This document shows positions 9,254-17,500 of a stretch of 17,500 bases of DNA, piece by piece; the stretch's first letter is position 1, and every line of letters begins with the position of its first letter. Below the pieces are notes generated by a model. That model made no database searches. It saw only the letters and a list, made by a program, of their open reading frames with translations, and had not been told where the DNA came from. The stretch is taken from contig MCFG01000379.1 of assembly GCA_002104895.1 (NCBI GenBank), forward strand, positions 27,501 to 45,000, written 5' to 3'. The position numbers and the translations under genes are program-made. This DNA is from Anaeromyces robustus (Eukaryota > Neocallimastigomycota > Neocallimastigomycetes > Neocallimastigales > Neocallimastigaceae).

Positions 9254-10548
9254 AAACATAAATTGAAAAAAATAGAAAAAGATTGAAATATAATAAATAT
9301 GTATATAATTTATATATTTAATATAATATATATATATATAATACATAATATAAAATACTTTCAACTACAGTGTTTTTTTTTTTTTTCTTTTTTACCAAAA
9401 GTATTTTTTTCTTTTATTATTATTACTAATTTTTTTTTTATATTATATTATATTATTATTATTTTATTTTATTTTATTTTATTATTTTTTTTTTACATTA
9501 ACATTAATTAATGTTGAAATATAATAATACATTAATTTCTAGTTTAATAAATAAAATATTATACAAAAATAATGAATATATATATAAAGAAATTGAGAGA
9601 TTTTTCAATTTCCTTTTTTCAATTGTCAATTTCATTCAATTTCATTCAAAGTTAAATTAAATAAAACAAATTGAAAAATGAAAAAATATTTTTAATTTAT
9701 ACAATTAAATAAAATAAAACAAACATTAACTATTTTATATCAATGTTTTTTTTTTAGACTAATGAAGAGAATAAACTTCCATGTTTTTTTTTTTTTTTCA
9801 AGTTTATATATATATAATTTGATAATAAATTAATATAAAATAAAATAAAATAAAATAAATTTACAAATTGAAATAATAATTTACTCATTAAATCTAATAA
9901 ATTTGTATATTTTAATAATAAAAATGTAAAGTCCCATTTTTAATTAAATAAATAAATTCAATTGTAAAGTAAAATAATTTCCAATTTCCAATGAAAAATA
10001 GAATAATATTTCATCAACCTTTTTTTTTTTTTTTTTTTTTTTCTATAGTCTTATTATTACTGATAAATGCTGTTTTTTATATATAAAAATATATGTCAAT
10101 AATAAAAAAATATAAAAATAAAATAAAAATACCTTTTTTTTTTTCAATATTATAATAATCCGTTCATAAAATCAATTTTTACCTCCTTTTTTTTTTACTT
10201 CAATTTTACTTTCATTGCCTCTTTTTTTTTTTAATTAAAAATACTTAAACATTAAATAAATAAAAACATATAATCTTATAATCTTAATAATTAGTAAAAT
10301 CTTCCTTATTTAATATTATTTTTTAAATAGTTATTTAAACATTTATTAACACAAAAAAAAAAAATAAAGGTGTCTTTATTTTCTTATTTCCAATTATAAA
10401 TTGAATATCTTCACTTGTATTAAAAAAAAATAAAATTACATCCATATTTTTTATACACTGTTAATATTCATAACACTTCAAGATTTTTTATTTAAATTTA
10501 CTTTTAAATAATTTTTATTGATATCGTCGTTTTAAAATTTTAATTCAT
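8634..10548. other. Low-complexity spacer upstream to the Rpl10-B 3' end
   Basis: Contains a polypurine tract (about 8883-8990), an (AAT)n run (8998-9030), A30 (9222-9251), AT repeats near 9325, and T tracts including T23 at 10020-10042. The part nearest 10548 is the Rpl10-B 3' untranslated region. The frames at 9182-9364 (minus) and 9299-9511 (plus) are homopolymer and AT-repeat translations with no family resemblance. No gene is supported. Confidence 0.5.
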
Positions 10549-11514
10549 TTAAGCACGAAGACGTTCTTGACGCTTGAAGTAGTCAGATAATTTACCGTGA
10601 CCGTTATCGTATTTGATGTAGGAACTATTTTACAAAAATAAAAAGTTATTTAAAATAAATATATAAATATATTATATATACAATTGATAAATAGTTATTA
10701 ATATTTAATACATATATTTAAAAAAAAAAATTTTTTTTTATTTTCATTATTAAAAATATTTTATATATTATATATAATTTTAAAAGTATTAAACTTACCC
10801 ATCGGTGTGGATCTTTTGGTTTTCTTTCATTTCAAGGTATTCTTCCTTAGTTAATTTAGTGAAACCCCATTTGTTGGAAACAATGATCTTTTGACGACCT
10901 GGGAACTTGTACTTAGCACGACGAAGAGATTCAACAACGGCTTCCTTGTTAGCTTCCTTACAACGGATGGACATAAGGACTTGACCAATGTTGACACGAG
11001 CAACAGTACCGTTTGGCTTACCGAAAGCACCACGCATACCAGTTTGAAGTCTATCAGCACCGGCACATGAAAGCATCTTGTTGATACGAATAACGTGGAA
11101 TGGGTGAACTCTGATTCTCATGTGGAAGGAATCCTTACCAGCAACCTTAGTGATGTACTTGTTGGCACAAATACGAGCAGCTTCAAGAGCTTCAGAAGAA
11201 ATTTGTTGATATTCATCAGAAAGTAAGTGAACAGTACATGGGAATTCATCAACAGTAGCCTTCTTACGACCTAAATCGAAGATTCTGATCTTTGGATCTG
11301 GAACACCACGACAGAAACGAGATTTTGGGTATGGCTTGTTCTTACAGTATCTGTAGCATCTAGCCTATTATTATTTAAATTTTTTATTTTATAATAATAT
11401 ATATAATATAATACAATTTAATATTATATTCATAATAAAAATAAAAAACTTTTAACATAAAATATTTTATAGATTATTAATATTTTAATGGATGCTTACT
11501 GGACGACGACCCAT
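10549..11514 (-). CDS. rpl10: 60S ribosomal protein uL16 (Rpl10), copy B, 3 exons, 218 aa
   Basis: Exons on the minus strand: 11500-11514 (MGRRP), 10799-11364, 10549-10624; stop TAA at 10549-10551. Introns are 135 nt (GTAAGC..TAG) and 174 nt (GTAAGT..TAG), at exactly the same phase-0 and phase-2 positions as copy A, 5.1-5.8 kb away in the same orientation. The middle exon differs from copy A at 7 of 566 bases, all at third codon positions. The last exon differs at 6 of 76 bases, with one amino-acid change (Arg205 in copy A, Lys here). The introns and flanks do not align by eye. A possible polyadenylation signal AATAAA lies about 30 nt past the stop (plus strand 10514-10519). Copy B uses more C-ending codons near the exon ends than copy A. 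Both genes look intact, so both are probably expressed; the sequence gives no sign of pseudogenisation. Confidence 0.97.
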
Positions 11515-13604
11515 TTTTTAATATTATTCCCTTTTTTTTTAGAAAATATAATAAAAAATATTATTATAATAGAAAAGATTACAATTAGTACACATCAATT
11601 ATTCATTCATCATTTTATAATTTCAAAATACATCATTCATTAAATTAAAGTAACATCTCATTGACTTTTATCAATTTAAAAATTCATTAAATACAACACT
11701 AACCTAATAATAAGGATTATTAAAAATTAGAAAGAGAGAGAAATTCTTGTATTAAAGTTTACCTGTAGTAAAAATTATTGTGATGTTTTTAGGAAATAAT
11801 TTATCTTAATTGGATAATATAAATTTATATGATTGGTTATATATTTATTATATGAAAAAATAATAATCATAAAAAATATAAATTTTTGAAAATGATGAAT
11901 AGATTAAGTAAATTAAAACATTTTTATATGTGTTACACGTGTATTATCAGTAAATCACATGTACCACATATTTTCATTTATGGAAGATTAAGATGATGAA
12001 TATATTAATAATACTACTAATAATAATAATAATATTAAATTTAACAGTAAAAATAATAATTTTAAAATAATGAAGTTACATATTATATATTTTATATATT
12101 ACTTTCATTATTTCTTGTTATCTCAATAATAATAATAATAGATACTTTTTTTTTATAAAATATTGTAAAATGTACCTACATATATTATTAATAATATTAT
12201 TAATATAATTATTAAAAATATTAATAATATACTTTTTAATGAATAACATTACAAAAATCACATATATATACATTGTTTCTTTTATTTTCATTATTACCGC
12301 TATTATTTTTTTTTGTTATTATTATTATATTATATTACTATTATTTATAATGAAAAAAAAAAGCCAATTGTATTATGATTTATTATATATTTTTTCCTAT
12401 TATACTTTCAACAAACATTTATTATAATAAATTAAATATAAAAATTAAAGTGTAGACATTAATAGAATTAACATCTTTTTTTTCTCTCTCTCTCTTAAAT
12501 TGTACCTGGTTAAGTAAAAGTAAAAGAAAATGTAAAAGTTATTAATTAATTAAATAATAATAATAACATTATTATTATTATTTATTATTAGTATTATTAT
12601 TTATTATTATTATTATTTATTATTTAATTATAGTTTTTTTTTTTAATTAAAATTATTTTTCTATTTTTTTTAATAATTGTATTATCCATATTTCTATTTA
12701 ATAATTATTATATTGAATAATATATTACAATATATTTCATGTATATTATTTATATATTAATTAATTAATTAACAATAATTTAGAATTTTAAATATAAAAA
12801 TTTTTAATTTTTTCTATTAATTATTTATTTATTCATTCATTCATTTATTAATTAATTAATTTATTTATTTGTTTATTTATTCATTTATTTATAATTTATG
12901 AATAATAGTTTTTATTATTATTATTATTTATTATTATTATTTATTATTAATATTTAAAATCATTTCTCTTTTCCTTTTTCTTTTTCTCTTTTATATAATA
13001 AATATAATTAATAATATTAAATTATATTAATAATAATATAATAATTTCAAAATTAACATTTTGAAAAGCAAAAAAAAAAAAAAAAAAAGAAAGAAAAATA
13101 AATAACAAATTTAATATTTTTAATACCAATAAAGTAATAATAATAAAAAAAGAAGGAAATAAAAAGTAAAAAATTCTAATATTTTATTTTTATTATCATA
13201 TTAACATATTAACAACTTATCTTTATCATTTTAAAAAAATTTTTTATCAATATAAAATCATTCATTGAATCAAATAAATATTATTAAATAATGCAAATAT
13301 AAAAATATATATATATAAAAAATAAAATATAAGGAATACTTTTAATGATAATTACTTGATCTTAATATTCATTATTAAATATTTGTATTATAATGACACT
13401 ATTTATATATTATAATTAACATAAAATTTTAGAATTGAATACTTATTTATTATAACATTTGTTTTTTCTTTTTTTTATATCAACCAAAACTTTATATAAA
13501 TTATTAACTTTTAATATTACTTTTTTTTTACCACTATTTAATTATAATGAATTGATAATAATAATAATAATAAAATAAAAAAAAATAATAATAGATAAAC
13601 CAAC
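11515..13604. other. Divergent intergenic region between Rpl10-B and Rpn9
   Basis: About 2.1 kb separates two divergently transcribed housekeeping genes, so it must contain both promoters. It is AT-rich, but 11580-11980 is of visibly higher complexity than most spacers here. It contains an inverted repeat with CACGTG (11926-11971), a CT run (12484-12494), GTACCT words (12172 and 12502), ATT repeats (12560-12630, 12910-12960) and a purine tract (13067-13100). The frame at 12239-12427 is hydrophobic AT translation and not supported as a gene. Confidence 0.5.
11926..11971. promoter_or_regulatory. Imperfect inverted repeat carrying CACGTG and CACATG (E-box-like)
   Basis: ATATGTGTTACACGTGTA is followed 10 nt later by ATCACATGTACCACATAT, whose reverse complement matches 15 of 18 positions. 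The left arm contains the 10-bp palindrome TACACGTGTA and the right arm CACATG. CACRTG is the core bound by bHLH factors such as Cbf1, which act at ribosomal-protein promoters in some yeasts. It lies about 410 bp upstream of the Rpl10-B start. A regulatory role is inference. Confidence 0.4.
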
Positions 13605-16104
13605 ATGAGTGGAACTAAAATGGAAATTGATGTCATTGGATTTCTCCATCAATTAAGTGCCAATGCACCAAACGAACTCAGATCAACATTTAGCAATTTT
13701 GAACAATTATATGACAAAAAGTAAATTTATTCTTTAATTATTATTACAAATAATTAAAATAATTATTTAAATTTTTTTTAATATTTATATACAATATTAC
13801 AATAAATATAATTATACATATTAATTATATATGTTCACATATAAATTTATTTATTTAACCATAATATTTATTATTTTTTATTAATTTATTATATATATAT
13901 CTATTTTTTTTTATATAATGGTTATTTTAAAATTCAATAAAAAAAAAAAATTAAACGGATATACTTAATTATTATTTCAAAAAATTATATTTGCATATAT
14001 AAAGATTATGGCATCAATTAACTTTAGAATTACATAAAATATTAGATATTCCAGCAGCAGCTCAATATCTTATTCCTTTATACAATCAATTTATTGTTGA
14101 TTGGAAAGACAAAATGAACCAAATTATGTTAGTTCAATACTTAGCTCGTGCTAGTCAACAATGCAAGGGTATTATATAAATTATTATTTATTATTATTAT
14201 TATTTATTGTATAACAATGATATTCAAATTGTCTACATTATATATTCAGAAAGAAAAATAAATAAAAATAAATAAATAAAAAAAATAAATAAATAATTAT
14301 TAATTATTAAATATATATGCATACATAAAATGTTTGGGGATAATAATATATATATAATAGATCCAAAAGAATCTTTAGATTTCTTACTTTCCAACACAGA
14401 ATTTTTAAAAGAAAAAAAAATTAATGATGCTTACTGTTTAGCTCAAATGGAAGCTGCTCACTATAAATTAATTCTTAATGATACTGAAGGTTGTAAGGCT
14501 ACTATGGATGAATGTGAAAAACTTCTTGATGACCTTCCAGAAACTGAACCAGTTGTTAATGCTAGTTTCTACAGAGTTTCTGCTAATTACTATAAGGTAT
14601 ATTAAATATATAAAGAATTTAGAAATAAATAATAAATAATTAAAAATATTAAATATATAATATATATATATAATATTATTATATATGTATATATACAATT
14701 ATTTTTTCTTTTATTATAATTATTATTTTAAAATATTATATCTATATATATTATGTTTATATTCTTTTTTTTTTTTTTTTTAATATACATTTATTTATAT
14801 ATGAATTATTAACCTATAACAACAAATAATTATCATAAAAAAAATTTTTTTTTATTTTCAATTTAATTATAATTTTATGTAATATAAAGGTTAAAGCTGA
14901 TTACCCACAATATTATAGAAATGCTCTTTTATACTTATCTTCTATCAATATTGATGATTTATCAAATGAAGAAAAGGTTGAAAGAGCCTATGAACTTTCA
15001 ATAAGTGCTTTACTTGGTGAAGGTTTATACAACTTTGGTGAATTAGTAAGCTTATTAAATATACATATATATTATTTTATTTATAATTATTATCATAAAT
15101 TTTATCATAAGTTATTTTGTTAAAAACTTTAATAATAATAATAATAATAATATGATTATTATTATTTTTATTATAATTATTATTTTTAATTTATATATAT
15201 TGTTATTAAATATTATTTCTTTATCATATATTATAAATATATATATATATATATAGTTAATGCATCCAATTCTTGAAAGTTTAGTTGGTACTCCATACGA
15301 ATGGTTAAAGAATTTATTATATGCTTACAACTCTGGTAATATTGATGCTTTCAACACTATATCTAACAGTGGTGAATTCTTAAAAGAAGTAATTATTTAA
15401 TATTATTATTTTTTTTTAATCAATCAATTAAATTTATAGAATTAAATATAGATACAGAAAGATACTGATGAATTGATTTATTTTAATAAAAATCATCATA
15501 TTCATAAAATAATAATTTAAATAAAAAAAAAAGTCTTTATTAGTTAACAACTTAGATTTCTTAAGAAGAAAATTATGTTTAATGTCATTAATGGAACATG
15601 TCTTCCAACGTACAAAGGAAGAAAGAGGTAGTATTCCATTCAGTGCAATTGCTGCTGAAACTAAAGTTGCTGAAGATGAAGTTGAACATTTAATAATGAA
15701 GGCTTTCAGTCTTGGTATCTTAAAGGGAAAAATTGATCAAGTTGACAAAATTGTTATGGTAATAAAAAAAATACTTTATTTAAAAATAAAAAAAAATTTT
15801 TTATTAAAAAAATAATAATGATTATAATAATAATAATTTAAATACTTTATTTATTTATTTATTTATTTTTCAATATAAACATTATAAATATTCTAAAATT
15901 TAATTATTTAAACTCAATAATATATAATAATATATAATATAAATAATATATATAAAATAGGTTACCTGGGTTCAACCAAGAGTTCTTGATCTTGAGCAAA
16001 TAAATTCATTAAAGGTTAGATTAGATGATTGGATTGAAAAGGTCAATAAACAAACTATTTCATTAGAAAATGAAGATGGTGTAAATAAAATTATAGTTCA
16101 ATAA
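13605..16104 (+). CDS. rpn9: 26S proteasome regulatory lid subunit Rpn9 (PSMD13), 7 exons, 390 aa
   Basis: Exons: 13605-13720, 14005-14168, 14361-14596, 14890-15045, 15257-15388, 15534-15758, 15961-16104; 1173 nt in all, stop TAA at 16102-16104. Six GT..AG introns of 145-293 nt keep phase throughout. Length matches the family (376 in human, 393 in yeast). The N-terminal helical-repeat half (about residues 1-170) includes LWHQLTLELHK. It is followed by the LLGEGLYNFGELLMHPILES stretch (215-234) and a C-terminal PCI domain. The PCI winged-helix part includes FLRRKLCLMSLMEHVF (277-292), VEHLIMKAFSLGILKGKID (318-336) and VTWVQPRVLDLEQI (344-357). Rpn9 is a non-catalytic scaffold subunit of the lid, known to contact Rpn8/Rpn11 and Rpn10. 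Exon 6 is taken from the AG at 15532-15533 because only that acceptor keeps phase and restores the family-like SLLVNNLDFLRRK join. The start ATG has the context CCAACATGAGT; an internal ATG at codon 6 is less likely. It is divergent from Rpl10 copy B. Confidence 0.96.
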
Positions 16105-17500
16105 GTTAAAAAAAAATTGTTTATTTATATCCAACATAACAATAATCAAATCATAATTCTTTTTTCATTTTCATATAATTTCTATGCCAAAAAAAAAAAA
16201 AAAAAAAATTACATACTAATAATAATTATAATATTAAGATAAAAAAAAAAAATATTATTAGTTGTTTTTTTCTTTTTTATTATTATTTTTTATTTTCTTT
16301 CTTAAAAGCAAATAATGAATTAAATACATAAAAAAAATAAAAAAATAAAAAAAATAGCAAAAAAAATTAATAATAATAAACAAATATAAAATATTATAAA
16401 AAATAATAATAAAATATATTATTAAAAATAAAAAATAAAATAAAAAATAAAAAATAAAAAAATAAAAAAAAATAAAAAAGTAAATAATAATAATTAAAAA
16501 AAATATTTATTTTTAAATAATTCAATTTATAAAATATTAAATAGTATTTTAAGCATTCAATTTTTAATAATAATAAAAAAAAAATGTATAAAAAAAATTT
16601 ATTTTAATAAATAAAAAAAAAAAAAATAAAATAAAAAAAATAAATAATAAAATAAAATATTATATTATATATTCATATATAATATCCATAATATTTCAAA
16701 AATGAATTAAAACCAAGGAGTATCATTATTTATAACCTAGTAAAACAGGAAGCTCTTAATAATTATTTTTTTTTTTAACATAATAACCATATAGATTCAG
16801 TTAGATTTATAATTTTAATATTTATTTAAAATAAATCTTCATATTATCATCATATGTATAGATTCTATTAACTTATAGAAATTATATTTAATTAAATTAA
16901 TTACCTTTTTTTTTTTTAAATTTTATATTGACTTTCTTTAATAATTAATTTTAATAGTAGTATTCTACCTTATTTTTTACTATATTATATCTTTAACATT
17001 GTATATTACATTGTATATTAATTTGTTAATAAAAAAAAAAAAGGAAATTATTTATGATATAATTCTATGCATTATCAATTTATAGAAATATATAATCATA
17101 CATAAATTACATAAAGTAATAATTTATAATAAGTAATATCATCAGGATGATATTGACCTTAAAACGTTCATAATAACTCACAATGACTGATAAAAAAATA
17201 TTTAAAAATTTCTAATTAAAGTAATATTAAATGTAACAATATTTTTAATTTAAAGGTTAGGTTAATATTATAAAAACTAAATAATTTTGTTTCAATTTAA
17301 TTATTAGAAATATATTAATTTTTATATTAATTTATAATATAATATATAAATATATAAATATATAATATAAATAAATATATACAAATATATATAGTATAAA
17401 TAATAATATAAAGAAATATATATTTTTACCAATTTTTTTTTATTAATTAAAGTAATACTTAATAAATAAATAAATAAATAAATAAAATAAATAAATGAAT
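16105..17500. other. Rpn9 3' flank and AT-rich spacer to the window end
   Basis: From 16105 to about 16680 are A and T runs and AAT/AAAT repeats, including the Rpn9 3' untranslated region. More complex stretches occur at about 16690-16760 and 17139-17195 (see findings). The window ends in an (AATA)n run from 17461. No tRNA, rRNA or coding exon could be supported. Confidence 0.5.

Noticed and set aside
9182-9511. Overlapping minus- and plus-strand frames rich in Tyr, Ile and Phe
   Set aside because: They cover poly-A, poly-T and AT dinucleotide repeats; no start context, homology or splice pattern supports them.
12239-12427. Plus-strand 62-codon frame resembling a membrane peptide
   Set aside because: Hydrophobicity is expected from ATT/TAT/TTT-rich DNA, and no conserved feature was seen.
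14330-14360. Possible internal start ATG upstream of Rpn9 exon 3
   Set aside because: The codons 14330-14360 lie in intron 2; the TAG acceptor at 14358-14360 gives the phase-consistent join to Asp94.
14468-14698. Minus-strand frame across Rpn9 exon 3
   Set aside because: It is antisense to a confidently assigned exon and continues into AT-repeat intron sequence.

Overview
This window is a stretch of an extremely AT-rich eukaryotic nuclear genome. Almost all sequence between exons is A/T homopolymer, AAT/ATT and AT microsatellite, and TTTTA-type repeat. Genes have many short introns with GT..AG borders. The combination of high intron density, a fungal-type ribosomal protein uL16 and a proteasome subunit Rpn9 fits an anaerobic gut fungus (Neocallimastigomycota) best. 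A Dictyostelium-like amoebozoan is the main alternative, but its genes usually carry fewer introns. The assignment is inference from composition and protein style, not from a search.

Layout, left to right: (1) 616-3517, minus strand: an 11-exon gene for a 433-residue protein related to the CMTR1-type cap 2'-O-ribose methyltransferases. Most of its expected catalytic and SAM-binding residues appear to be lost. (2) 4742-6380, minus strand: a 3-exon gene for ribosomal protein uL16 (Rpl10), copy A. (3) 6381-10548: about 4.2 kb of low-complexity DNA with a possible transposase scrap and a few hairpins. (4) 10549-11514, minus strand: a second Rpl10 gene, copy B, with introns at the same two positions. 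(5) 11515-13604: a divergent intergenic region containing a CACGTG-bearing imperfect inverted repeat. (6) 13605-16104, plus strand: a 7-exon gene for the 26S proteasome lid subunit Rpn9. (7) 16105-17500: AT-rich DNA with two short stretches of more complex sequence and no recognised gene.

The exon models were built by hand from both strands. In every gene the reading phase is preserved across all junctions, giving open products of 433, 218, 218 and 390 residues. The genes have housekeeping roles (translation, proteasome, probably RNA capping or RNA binding) and are not arranged as a functional cluster.

No new defence system, CRISPR array, tRNA or rRNA was seen. The most interesting points are the apparently catalytically dead cap-methyltransferase relative, and the Rpl10 tandem pair whose exons are nearly identical while introns and flanks are unrelated, which suggests exon-restricted gene conversion or very strong selection.
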